A stretch of DNA of 30,528 nt from a virus. Shown in pieces: positions 23,179-30,032 of this stretch (position 1 is the stretch's first letter; every line of letters starts with the position of its first letter). The translations under genes and the position numbers were made by a program. Location of the stretch: IMG/VR virus record IMGVR_UViG_3300006923_000088, positions 1-30,528 of that record. The stretch is one strand, 5' to 3'. Under the pieces are notes generated by a model. That model saw only the letters and a program-made list of their open reading frames with translations. It searched no databases and had not been told where the DNA came from.

Positions 23179-23657
23179 TGATTCTTCTCCTTATATTCTC
23201 TTGTTGAGTTAATAGGATCCTGTATCCTAGCAGCAGATACCATGTCATTCTCTTTAAGTATGACACAATCAATACTCGTATACCCAAGCTGCTCAGCCAC
23301 ATGATATCTATTGTTGCCTGTAAAGACAGCCATCTGTACATCCTTTGACTCCCAGTCAATGGGATGTCGATACAACCACATAGCAAAGTTCCCTTCCCAA
23401 CGGTCAGTTAATTCTTTAGTTATAGGTATGACAACCACAGGATTAATCATACCTTTCTCTTTAATATCATTCTTTAATGGATCAAAGAAGTCCTCTCCTT
23501 CGACTCCATACTTTTCATTCTTTGTTTTCTCAACCAGAGGAAAGAAAGTCCACAGATCTTTAAGATCTAGTTGAACAACCTTTAGGTCATTCCACACCTC
23601 ATACTCACTGTAGAGATTTCCTTCTTCTTTTGGTAGGATTCTTCTTCTTAAGAACAT
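23172..23657 (-). CDS. ParB-like (ParB/Srx-fold) protein, copy 2
   Basis: 161 aa. ATG 23657 with GGAGG eight bases upstream. The fold signature is LKNDIKEKGMINPVVVIPIT (~residues 60-80), and FTGNNRYHVAEQLGYTSIDC (~113-132), matching 'G~~R~~~a~~lg~~~i~~~v~' of ParB domains. The same 'IDC-V/I-L' ending occurs in ParB-like 1 (HIDCIVL versus SIDCVIL), so the two may be diverged paralogues or a shared subfamily. The N-terminal 50 residues differ. No helix-turn-helix domain. Grouped with the small unknown gene and the metallophosphoesterase. Confidence 0.75.
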   Translation of the reverse strand: MFLRRRILPKEEGNLYSEYEVWNDLKVVQLDLKDLWTFFPLVEKTKNEKYGVEGEDFFDPLKNDIKEKGMINPVVVIPITKELTDRWEGNFAMWLYRHPIDWESKDVQMAVFTGNNRYHVAEQLGYTSIDCVILKENDMVSAARIQDPINSTREYKEKNQC

Positions 23658-23881
23658 TAAGTTTCCTCCGGTATAAATACATTGATCTCTAATCCTGATA
23701 GAGGAGACAATCGGTTATCATGAAACGTCTCGGCAAGGTTGTTTAGAAATATCTTAGACAACGCCCTGCTTGGAAACGAAAAGGATAACACCTTCTCTCC
23801 TTGTAGATTCTTAACCAATTCTGTAGTATATTCTATAGCGTTTTCCATATCATGTTCACTATCTATCATTAACATAGTCAT
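23657..23881 (-). CDS. 74-aa hypothetical protein
   Basis: ATG at 23881 forms an ATGA overlap with the previous gene; the ATG two codons later (23875) has AAGGA six bases upstream and is the alternative start. Product: helix ENAIEYTTELVKNLQGEKVL, then FSFPSRALSKIFLNNLAETF and a beta end. It looks like a compact alpha/beta domain, but no family is recognised. Its stop overlaps the ParB-like 2 start. Confidence 0.7.
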   Translation of the reverse strand: MTMLMIDSEHDMENAIEYTTELVKNLQGEKVLSFSFPSRALSKIFLNNLAETFHDNRLSPLSGLEINVFIPEET

Positions 23882-24126
23882 TCCTTTTCCCCCTTAGTTA
23901 AACACTCCATAGATATAATCATACCTAAAGGAATGTTATGCACAGTACCAGTCATATTATTACAGACGGTATCTGTTATTGAAATATAATCTTCTGACTC
24001 AAGTAACACGTAGCCGATTTGTTCTACTATAGGTAGTTTTGTATGGCAATACTCATATGCTTCTTCTGCGGATACCCACTCAGGACCTCCTTGAGATAGA
24101 GCATCCCTCCATACTATCCTTCTCAT
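23878..24126 (-). CDS. 82-aa hypothetical protein after RNA polymerase
   Basis: The start chosen is ATG 24126, two bases past the RNA polymerase stop. A longer frame reaching 24267 would lie 140 bases inside the polymerase gene and its extra N-terminus (Cys/Ser-rich) looks like an out-of-frame reading. Product begins MRRIVWRDALSQGGPEWVSA and contains a beta-rich section with YVLLESEDYISITDTV. No strong ribosome site is visible, suggesting re-initiation after the polymerase. Family unknown. Confidence 0.65.
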   Translation of the reverse strand: MRRIVWRDALSQGGPEWVSAEEAYEYCHTKLPIVEQIGYVLLESEDYISITDTVCNNMTGTVHNIPLGMIISMECLTKGEKE

Positions 24127-24127
24127 A

Positions 24128-26581
24128 TCAGGTGAATAAATAATCCGACTCAAGAACTCCTCTGATATCGAGTCCCCCTCTGGTTGGCAGCTTTGGCAAC
24201 TGCAACCCGAGGTCTGTTTCGACATCCTCGCAGAACTTCTCGAGCAAGTTTTCCTTGTGCATTTCATAAAATTCTTCTCTAATAAACTCTCTTAACATTC
24301 CCATGTCTGGAGCAGGACACCCAAAGGAATCGTGCACCATTGAGAACTGATATAACCCATTAGTTAGGGCTCTATATAAAGTACAAAACATATGACTAGC
24401 ATCTAAACTATGAATCCAATTAGGAGATATAGCTTGCTCTACTGCCTTAGGGTCTATGTCTGTACTACTATGAGAAGCAAAGATTAATTCCTTACGATTA
24501 AACAAGGTAGCAAAGCTTCTTCTTTTGGTAGGTTTCTGATAAGCATGGACAACAGTAAACCCTGAGGGTACCGTGTATTTTATATGCTCGTTAAGGTTAC
24601 TGACGATGTTGGCTACCTTCTTAAGATAAGCCTTACCTGCATTGGGCAACTCTAGAGATTCCTCTAGCCCTGCCTTAATTGCACGGGATAGTTCTGTTAT
24701 CCCCCCACCCTGTCTATCCTTATCTAGCCAATCAAGATGCCCCTCTATCTTCACATACTTTTGTATACCATAGAAAGTAAGACCGTATGCATCACACATT
24801 GTAGATCTCTTAGTAACATCTCTATTTATATTACCATCCCAGTGGTCTAACATCTCTCCTAATATAGGTAGATCATCTTTATTTAATTCACAATACTTAG
24901 TAACCCTATTAGCGATGTGCCCATATAAATCTTTTGGTATATCATTAGGTGATACATTGGTTAAAGACCCTATCACCTCATCTCTCATGACTGCTGACCA
25001 ATGTTGTGAGCCATTACATGCTCCATCTAATTGGACACCAACCTGTGTCATACCATCTGTACGACAGAGATCAAAGATAGCCGCAAGTCTTTGGAACGAG
25101 GGATTCTTTTTCTTCTTATCGCTTACCCATTCCTTATTATCATAGGGGTTATCATTAATTCTTTGTAGCATCTCCATATTATCCTCAGTCCACTTGACCC
25201 TATCATCTAAAGATACTTTATCTTGGTCAAATAGATTAGCAACATGGATCTTTGACCACCGTAATCCTTCTTCTGTTTGTACCCTTGGTTCTGCAAACAT
25301 GATGAGACTCTTATCGAAGTCAGACCCTTGACATGACAGTAATTCACACGTACTGTATGCCCTACCTCTAAAGTCTAGGGTATAAGGCATGTACCAGAAG
25401 TCATGCTTCGCCATATCCTTAGCTAACATAAGCCTAATAAGTAGTCTGCATCTCTTCTGTTCTCCTTTGAACCATTCAGCCCACTCTTGTTCTCTCCGTA
25501 CACACCACTTAGCCTTCTCTTCTTTAGTACCCTTACTCGGATACTCTTCATTAAAATCAAAAGAGTCGGACGAGTATGCGGGTAGGTTGGCTAACTGGGT
25601 GTTGTTATAGAACAGAGTCTCCATAACTTCCAAGACCTTAGTGTTAACTGCCCACTCGGTATTCATCATAGCATTCAGACCATCTAACACTAACTGACTA
25701 GGCTTAGACCATTGTTGTTTATGGCGGAAGCCAGTAAAGTAATCCGAAGAATACTTCTGTACCACTTCCTTCCGTATCCAATGGTTGTAGTAGCCCCCAC
25801 TACGTTCTATAGTGTGATCTACTGGTGGTACAATCATAGGTCTATATAGTAATACCGTAGTCTCTAATAACTTATGCTTATTATGGAGATCTTTTAGTAT
25901 CTCAGGATTTAATGTAATGAATAACTTTTGTTTCCATATCTTACCCATTAAATGCCTCTGATTTATAGACTGTAAGATGTCTGAAGCCTCTGCTATCCTT
26001 ATCATATGATGTCCAAAGTCTTGTCGTCTCTTTAAGGTAAAGAACTTCATGTTCCCTACCTTCTTAGCAAACGCATTACATCTCTTTGGTGTCCAGTTCT
26101 TAATAAACTTAGACTGTCTTCTCCAATCATCCTTAAACTCTTCCTTGGATTGTTGGTACGCCACTATGTTTAAGACCTCTGTTGATATAACATTGGCTAA
26201 TCTCTGTGCAGTGGGCAAAGGATATGCTGAGTTCATGTATCCTATGAACTCTTCTTCGAACATTGATGACCTCAGCCACTCCCTTAAGAAACATCTGATA
26301 GTTAAATCAGCCATCTTAGAAGCACCTATGGATAACAGGGGAATCACCCATTCAGGTGTCCTGAGTCCACTACACATTTTATCTATCCACTCTTGATAGA
26401 ATGGGGTAAGATGTATTACAACAGAATCTAACAACTGTTGCTCTGGTATCCCCTCATCCGGAGCACGTTCGTACTCTCTCCAGTATTTAGTGATACCACT
26501 AGACATCATGCCCTCTTCTAGGACATTCTGCTCTAGTATTCTTTTCTGCTGTTCTTCGGGTGTTAACCTATTCCAAAGCAT
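24128..26581 (-). CDS. Single-subunit DNA-directed RNA polymerase, T7 gp1-like
   Basis: 817 aa (T7 883), shorter mainly in the N-terminal domain. Catalytic residues equivalent to T7 Asp537, Lys631, Tyr639 and Asp812 are all present: QLDGACNGSQHWSAVMRDE (Asp519), VTKRSTMCDAYG (Lys591, Tyr599), MVHDSFG (Asp751). The C-terminal end LESDYLFT corresponds to the T7 'ESDFAFA' foot. The specificity-loop region lies between QKPTKRRSFATLFN and SPNWIHSLDASHM; its core (NRKELIFASHSSTDID) differs fully from T7, so promoters will not be T7-like. ATG 26581 has GGAG seven bases upstream. The repeated 18-bp element lies just upstream of the gene, suggesting self-transcription. It defines this phage as Autographivirus-type. 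Confidence 0.98.
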   Translation of the reverse strand: MLWNRLTPEEQQKRILEQNVLEEGMMSSGITKYWREYERAPDEGIPEQQLLDSVVIHLTPFYQEWIDKMCSGLRTPEWVIPLLSIGASKMADLTIRCFLREWLRSSMFEEEFIGYMNSAYPLPTAQRLANVISTEVLNIVAYQQSKEEFKDDWRRQSKFIKNWTPKRCNAFAKKVGNMKFFTLKRRQDFGHHMIRIAEASDILQSINQRHLMGKIWKQKLFITLNPEILKDLHNKHKLLETTVLLYRPMIVPPVDHTIERSGGYYNHWIRKEVVQKYSSDYFTGFRHKQQWSKPSQLVLDGLNAMMNTEWAVNTKVLEVMETLFYNNTQLANLPAYSSDSFDFNEEYPSKGTKEEKAKWCVRREQEWAEWFKGEQKRCRLLIRLMLAKDMAKHDFWYMPYTLDFRGRAYSTCELLSCQGSDFDKSLIMFAEPRVQTEEGLRWSKIHVANLFDQDKVSLDDRVKWTEDNMEMLQRINDNPYDNKEWVSDKKKKNPSFQRLAAIFDLCRTDGMTQVGVQLDGACNGSQHWSAVMRDEVIGSLTNVSPNDIPKDLYGHIANRVTKYCELNKDDLPILGEMLDHWDGNINRDVTKRSTMCDAYGLTFYGIQKYVKIEGHLDWLDKDRQGGGITELSRAIKAGLEESLELPNAGKAYLKKVANIVSNLNEHIKYTVPSGFTVVHAYQKPTKRRSFATLFNRKELIFASHSSTDIDPKAVEQAISPNWIHSLDASHMFCTLYRALTNGLYQFSMVHDSFGCPAPDMGMLREFIREEFYEMHKENLLEKFCEDVETDLGLQLPKLPTRGGLDIRGVLESDYLFT

Positions 26582-26607
26582 ACGCGGTCTCCTAAGTTAA
26601 AGTGATA

Positions 26608-26621
26608 AGTAGTATACTACT
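26608..26621. repeat. 14-bp perfect palindrome AGTAGTATACTACT
   Basis: Perfectly self-complementary sequence in the 59-bp gap before RNA polymerase, directly abutting the repeated 18-bp element (26622-26639). Could be an operator or part of the promoter's melting region. Not found elsewhere by eye. Confidence 0.6.
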
Positions 26622-26639
26622 ATACCCGTTTCTAGGGTA
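26622..26639 (-). promoter_or_regulatory. Repeated 18-bp element upstream of RNA polymerase, candidate phage promoter
   Basis: Minus strand CTACCCTAGAAACGGGTAT, followed by AGTAGTATACT. It shares GAAACGGGTAT and the flanking ACC-T with the copy at 14317-14334. It begins one base after the DUF932 stop region and ends ~40 bases before the polymerase ATG. A TACCC/GGGTA stem with a 7-base loop can form; the one stem difference between the copies (C-G here, U-G there) keeps pairing. Confidence 0.5.
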
Positions 26640-26640
26640 G

Positions 26641-27660
26641 TTAACAGTATTCTAACGCTCTCTTCATAACAGTGATAGAATTAGATGCGTTCTTACCAAA
26701 CAGGTTGTTATCAACCCTAGAATCAGAGCTAGTCTTACGACCCTTCTTGCTTTCATTAAACTGCAGGTAATTAGTTACAGCGTTCGCTGCAATCCAAGCA
26801 TTAGGTCTATTAACATTCAACTCTTGCATCTCATTATCAAATGTAGTACTCCATGTACTAATAGACGCTACTGCTCTCTTGTAAATCTTCTCATCCTCAT
26901 CAGACTTAAAGTTACTAGGTAAGACAACAGTTTCTTTATTCAAATCTTGGTATACATCTAACCAGAATCTTTGGATTTGTTCTTTATCCCAATCAGTAGC
27001 CACTAGTCGGCTAACATTATCCTTAAAGAATCTTCCTGTTTCTCTAAAGAAACTCAATGCTTCTGTTGCCTGAGATAGTTTATCTTGCATATCTCCTTGG
27101 TGTGTAAACCTAAACATATTCTTTGATCCATTAGCCATAGCCATATGTAAGGTGTTAGCACAGACAACCCGTATGCTAGTAGGCAATCCAGATAGAGTCA
27201 TTGAACCATCGTGTCCGTTACACAATAACATATACTGGTCAACCATATCATTTGATTGAGCCATGAATGAATCACACTTAACTAAACAATAGATTCTTCC
27301 ACCATTCCTTAGTGAACCAAACGATTCAACTACGGTATCCTCTCCGCCCAAACTGTAAGCCAACTCTGCCAACTCAGCATTCTGTACTACATTATAACTA
27401 GGACTAACCCAGCCAACAACATCTCCAGTATCTTGGCGGATGTTAGCAACCTTCTTACTTGTATACGTAACATCTACTAAACCCTCAGCAGTCTTATAGG
27501 TACAGCCGATCTCACTACTAGGTACTACATTCCAATCAAGGTGTGCTTCACGCAACGCCTGTCTAGGATTGCAATCCTCATTTACTACGACACCTAAACC
27601 GTGCCACGCTTTTTCTTTTCGATACATTGCTGTATCATTTTCAAACATTTCTGAACTCAT
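26641..27660 (-). CDS. DUF932 / phage-plasmid-like protein (TIGR03299 type)
   Basis: 339 aa. Opening pattern MYRKEKAWHGLGVVV is the family hallmark ('~~~~~aWh~lG~~v'), followed by VGWVSPSYNVVQNAELAEL ('lg~V~~~Y~~vqn~eaf~f'), and then SLRNGGRIYCLVKCD and DGSMTLSGLPTSIRVVCANT ('hDGs~a~~~~~t~iRVVCaNTl'). The family is common on plasmids, phages and mobile elements; biochemical function is unclear to me. ATG 27660 overlaps the previous stop by four bases with AAGGAG upstream. It is the last gene before the polymerase and so likely expressed early from a host-recognised promoter. Confidence 0.88.
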   Translation of the reverse strand: MSSEMFENDTAMYRKEKAWHGLGVVVNEDCNPRQALREAHLDWNVVPSSEIGCTYKTAEGLVDVTYTSKKVANIRQDTGDVVGWVSPSYNVVQNAELAELAYSLGGEDTVVESFGSLRNGGRIYCLVKCDSFMAQSNDMVDQYMLLCNGHDGSMTLSGLPTSIRVVCANTLHMAMANGSKNMFRFTHQGDMQDKLSQATEALSFFRETGRFFKDNVSRLVATDWDKEQIQRFWLDVYQDLNKETVVLPSNFKSDEDEKIYKRAVASISTWSTTFDNEMQELNVNRPNAWIAANAVTNYLQFNESKKGRKTSSDSRVDNNLFGKNASNSITVMKRALEYC

Positions 27661-27932
27661 TTGTTCTCCTTAATTTTTTCTATCATTTTTCTAACTTCTA
27701 TCTTTTCATCCTCAGTAAGATTACCCAAGGCTAAGTCCCACCTTAAATCATACTCTTCCTTAGAGATATCACTAGTTCTCCTAGTGTCTCCTTTACCCGC
27801 TTGGTTATTTTTGTTATGATTAAATGGTGTCCATTTATCCTTATTAGTTTTCCACCTACCAGAAGATACGCCATCTCCCTTGTTTTTATTCAAATGTCTT
27901 TGCATATCTCTATTGATTTCTGCTTCTTCCAT
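27657..27932 (-). CDS. 91-aa basic hypothetical protein with GKGD motif
   Basis: ATG at 27932, AAGGA six to seven bases upstream, ending in an ATGA overlap with DUF932. The product is hydrophilic and basic in its first half (HLNKNKGDGVSSGRWKTNKD), then carries QAGKGDTRRTSDISKEEYDL followed by RWDLALG. This 'GKGDx-R ... Yd-~W~~i~g' block recurs in small phage proteins of unknown role. It is the first gene after a 77-bp intergenic gap with a direct repeat, so it may head the DUF932 transcript. Confidence 0.75.
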   Translation of the reverse strand: MEEAEINRDMQRHLNKNKGDGVSSGRWKTNKDKWTPFNHNKNNQAGKGDTRRTSDISKEEYDLRWDLALGNLTEDEKIEVRKMIEKIKENK

Positions 27933-27970
27933 ATTTTTTCCTTAACATATAGCTGTCAATAACGCAGCCT

Positions 27971-28007
27971 TTCCAAATATAACATAAAGTCTATTCCAAT
28001 ATAACAT
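27971..28007 (-). repeat. Direct repeat, two units 23 bp apart, in the early-region gap
   Basis: Plus strand TTCCAAATATAACAT (27971-27985) and TTCCAATATAACAT (27994-28007), differing by one A. The 23-bp start-to-start spacing is about two helical turns, as for tandem protein-binding sites. They lie in the 77-bp gap between the 112-aa and 91-aa genes, the largest gap in the early region. Confidence 0.55.
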
Positions 28008-28009
28008 TC

Positions 28010-28348
28010 TCATACTTCATTTACCTCATAGGTTGCTTCGAAGCAACCATATCCACGATGATCGTATTCAATGTGTGATAGTTCTGCCATCCAATCACAT
28101 TCATACTCTCCATAATCATCGTCTTGTCTGTAACATCCTTGTACTCTTGTAAATATCACACTCTCAATATCTACAGGATATTTCACCACAATTTCTTGAG
28201 TTGTTAAGGATAATCTTAGATCTTTATCAGTATATTTTCCATCGCCCCACTCATAGTACCCTATACCCTGATCTTCTACCTGAAACTCACACTCTGTCTC
28301 TACTATATCACGGATATCATCTTCATCTACGTATTGTATGTCTATCAT
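28010..28348 (-). CDS. 112-aa acidic early hypothetical protein
   Basis: ATG 28348 lies in an ATGA overlap with the upstream gene, with GAGGAG upstream. Very acidic and Tyr-rich, no lysine-rich part: MIDIQYVDEDDIRDIVETEC, QDDDYGEYECDWMAELSHIE. Strand-rich layout with FEATYEVNEV at the end. Small acidic early proteins of T7-like phages often inhibit host enzymes (for example by mimicking DNA), which is possible here but not shown by any motif. It ends just before the gap with direct repeats. Confidence 0.7.
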   Translation of the reverse strand: MIDIQYVDEDDIRDIVETECEFQVEDQGIGYYEWGDGKYTDKDLRLSLTTQEIVVKYPVDIESVIFTRVQGCYRQDDDYGEYECDWMAELSHIEYDHRGYGCFEATYEVNEV

Positions 28349-28689
28349 CCTTCACTCCTCTCAGACTTATTAAGGTTAGAACCGTACTGCTCCGCCATAG
28401 CACGTTCCTTACCTTCACGTCCCTCACCAGACTCAAGGTAACAATCTACTGGGAACGAAGGTACGTCTAGTATTACCTTAAGATTAGATAACTGCTTCGT
28501 TACTGCCTTGTCTACAAGAGTATCTATCTTCTCATTCACATGCCGAAGAATCACACCTTCGAGTTCCTTTTGGATTGTCTCGAACTGTTTAGTTATCTCG
28601 GCATCGGATGCCAAGCGTACTATCTCCTCTATCTCCTGCTCCATCTCACTAATTACTTCACTGGTGTCTACATCTACTGATATATACAT
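28345..28689 (-). CDS. 114-aa coiled-coil early hypothetical protein
   Basis: ATG 28689 overlaps the previous stop (TAATG). Residues ~10-70 are one long helical region (EMEQEIEEIVRLASDAEITK, FETIQKELEGVILRHVNEKI), likely a coiled coil that oligomerises. The remainder contains PVDCYLESGEGREGKERAM. No family recognised. Confidence 0.7.
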   Translation of the reverse strand: MYISVDVDTSEVISEMEQEIEEIVRLASDAEITKQFETIQKELEGVILRHVNEKIDTLVDKAVTKQLSNLKVILDVPSFPVDCYLESGEGREGKERAMAEQYGSNLNKSERSEG

Positions 28690-28865
28690 TACTTATATTC
28701 CTTTACTTGGTAGGGTGTATCACCCTTTTTCCTCATTGAGTTAAAGTCATCAGCATCTTGCTGTGCTTGTCGTTTGAATTGGTAAATACTAGGCTTACCA
28801 TCTTCTTCGATCCACCACTTACCATCAATTATGATGCCCCATTGCTTTGGTTTATCCTTCTTCAT
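28689..28865 (-). CDS. 58-aa basic early protein
   Basis: ATG at 28865 in an ATGA overlap with the gene before it and stop in a TAATG overlap with the gene after it; this double coupling supports a gene of only 58 codons. Product: MKKDKPKQWGIIIDGKWWIE, then a helix FKRQAQQDADDFNSMRKKGD and basic end. Lys-rich and Trp-rich, beta-hairpin then helix; function unknown. Confidence 0.7.
   Translation of the reverse strand: MKKDKPKQWGIIIDGKWWIEEDGKPSIYQFKRQAQQDADDFNSMRKKGDTPYQVKEYK
28712..28726 (+). terminator. Possible antisense (plus-strand) terminator inside a minus-strand gene
   Basis: Plus strand AGGGTG-TAT-CACCCT followed at once by TTTTCC: a six-base stem, three-base loop and short T run. 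It lies within the 58-aa gene. It would stop plus-strand (antisense) transcripts. Since it also encodes conserved amino acids, chance is plausible. Confidence 0.25.
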
Positions 28866-29074
28866 TTTCCCATCTCCATCAATATAGCAGAGAGTGTACC
28901 TATATTAGCATTCACCATCTCTATATGGTATCGTTCGCCCCATACTTCACCACCATGAAAGCATCGGATGCAATCATGGATAGCATTCTTAAGTCTACGA
29001 TCCCGCATGTCTGCAGGTTTTGACATCAGTAACTCTAGTGCTGTGTCTATTATGTGTAAGTCTTGGCTTGTCAT
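28862..29074 (-). CDS. 70-aa early hypothetical protein
   Basis: ATG 29074 with GGAG eight bases upstream, overlapping the previous gene by four bases. Helical protein: MTSQDLHIIDTALELLMSKP, then RLKNAIHDCIRCFHGGEVWG, and a C-terminal helix. The His/Cys cluster HDCIRCFH could bind a metal but lacks a clear zinc-finger spacing. No family recognised. Confidence 0.7.
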   Translation of the reverse strand: MTSQDLHIIDTALELLMSKPADMRDRRLKNAIHDCIRCFHGGEVWGERYHIEMVNANIGTLSAILMEMGK

Positions 29075-29337
29075 GTCTTTCTCTCCTTAAATACATCATC
29101 ACAAATCTCTCGGAATTGTTCTGATACCCACTGCCAGTCCAAATCATTGAACCGACCAGCAATCTCAGCCCACTCATCATCAGTAACCTGTAAGTCAGGT
29201 GTTTCTGGATCATCAGTATAATCATTGATAGCCCAGTTAGCCTCATCACGTCCAAACCATATAACAGCAAGTTCGTTATGGGGGTTCTCCTTCAAGAACT
29301 TTACCATCTGATCATACATCCAGTTGTTTGTAGTCAT
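29071..29337 (-). CDS. 88-aa acidic, Trp-rich early hypothetical protein
   Basis: Start chosen at ATG 29337 (AAGGAG seven bases upstream); a longer reading to 29412 would be out of frame through the CxxC gene. Product starts MTTNNWMYDQMVKFLKENPH and carries DLQVTDDEWAEIAGRFNDLD ('lt~eEW~~i~~~~~~~d'), followed by WQWVSEQFREICDDV. Strongly acidic. A host-takeover role is typical for this location, without specific evidence. Confidence 0.72.
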   Translation of the reverse strand: MTTNNWMYDQMVKFLKENPHNELAVIWFGRDEANWAINDYTDDPETPDLQVTDDEWAEIAGRFNDLDWQWVSEQFREICDDVFKERKT

Positions 29338-29455
29338 CTTCAATCTCCTTTTCCATTTCCTCATCGCATTCGGTACAGTAATAATCATCGTCAAGGCGAA
29401 CCATGAAATCAACCGACTCCATCTCTCCGCACCTGTCGCATAGTTTATGTATCAT
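29312..29455 (-). CDS. 47-aa zinc-ribbon-like early protein
   Basis: Start at ATG 29455, which reads MIHKLCDRCGEMESVDFMVR and on through a second pair, YYCTECDEEME. Cys6/Cys9 and Cys27/Cys30 form a CxxC-x17-CxxC zinc ribbon of the rubredoxin-knuckle type. An upstream reading to 29527 is out-of-frame through the previous gene. Such mini zinc ribbons bind proteins or nucleic acid. Acidic C-terminus. Overlaps neighbours on both sides. Confidence 0.72.
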   Translation of the reverse strand: MIHKLCDRCGEMESVDFMVRLDDDYYCTECDEEMEKEIEDDYKQLDV

Positions 29456-29579
29456 CTTCAACAATCTCCCAATGCTGGAGAACCACATCAAGTGCTTCTT
29501 GCTCTGCTTCTTCAAATGTTTCTGCATCTATTGTAAACTCCATCACAGATGGGTCAATAATTATTTTATAAATCATCAT
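29445..29579 (-). CDS. 44-aa acidic early protein
   Basis: ATG 29579 (next codon is also ATG) has AAGGA upstream and an ATGA overlap with the preceding gene. Product MMIYKIIIDPSVMEFTIDAE, then TFEEAEQEALDVVLQHWEI. The strand-then-'a~t~eEAe~~A~~~' layout is that of small DpnD/PcfM-like domains that phages and plasmids encode often; the match is by layout only. Confidence 0.65.
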   Translation of the reverse strand: MMIYKIIIDPSVMEFTIDAETFEEAEQEALDVVLQHWEIVEDDT

Positions 29580-29719
29580 CCAGTTCCTTGTACTTGCATC
29601 ATAGTATTAAGTTTTCTTTCGATCTCTTGTAGTTGAGTACTAAACTCACGGTTCAGTATACCCCTAGCATACATATCAAGAGCCTCACGTAGTATGATTA
29701 GTTCTTCAATCGTTAGCAT
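29576..29719 (-). CDS. 47-aa helical early protein
   Basis: ATG 29719, AGGAGG seven to eight bases upstream, inside the end of the previous gene (14-base overlap). Product MLTIEELIILREALDMYARG, then a second helix FSTQLQEIERKLNTMMQVQ: a two-helix hairpin. Stop overlaps the next start. No family recognised. Confidence 0.68.
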   Translation of the reverse strand: MLTIEELIILREALDMYARGILNREFSTQLQEIERKLNTMMQVQGTG

Positions 29720-30032
29720 CCTTTGCCTCCTGTTCACGTTTCAGTAGCCATTGTATATCAGCCCGTTCATTCTCTATTAGTTCAACGTCTTGATGATCAT
29801 CTAGTTCATCGTACCTATACTCTTGGTCTTGCCATCCAGTATAGTCTATGTCATAGGGCACAGTGGTATCGTCAAGATACTTCTCTAATGCGTCTTCAGG
29901 TGAGTCAGCCTCATAGATATGCATACCTGATTCCCATATGGTACTTGTTATAGTAACAGGTACACCATAGAACTTTCTATCACTCTTAATTATTTCCTCA
30001 GGGATTACATTCCCATTCATATCATGTCGCAT
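29706..30032 (-). CDS. 108-aa acidic early hypothetical protein
   Basis: ATG 30032 with AGGAG six bases upstream. The middle EADSPEDALEKYLDD is again an 'eA~s~eeAl~~~' helix after a strand (VPVTITSTIWESGMHIYE), and the C-terminal half is very acidic and aromatic (YTGWQDQEYRYDELDD). It shares the strand-helix plan with the 44-aa protein. No catalytic motif. Confidence 0.72.
   Translation of the reverse strand: MRHDMNGNVIPEEIIKSDRKFYGVPVTITSTIWESGMHIYEADSPEDALEKYLDDTTVPYDIDYTGWQDQEYRYDELDDHQDVELIENERADIQWLLKREQEAKDAND

Noticed and set aside
24127-24267. N-terminal extension of the 82-aa gene with many Cys residues
   Set aside because: Would lie 140 bases inside RNA polymerase; the ATG just after the polymerase stop is the simpler start.
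27935-27960. TTGACA on the minus strand before the 91-aa gene as a host -35 box
   Set aside because: A -10 at proper spacing would overlap the start codon of that gene and reads AAATAT, so transcription would start inside the gene.
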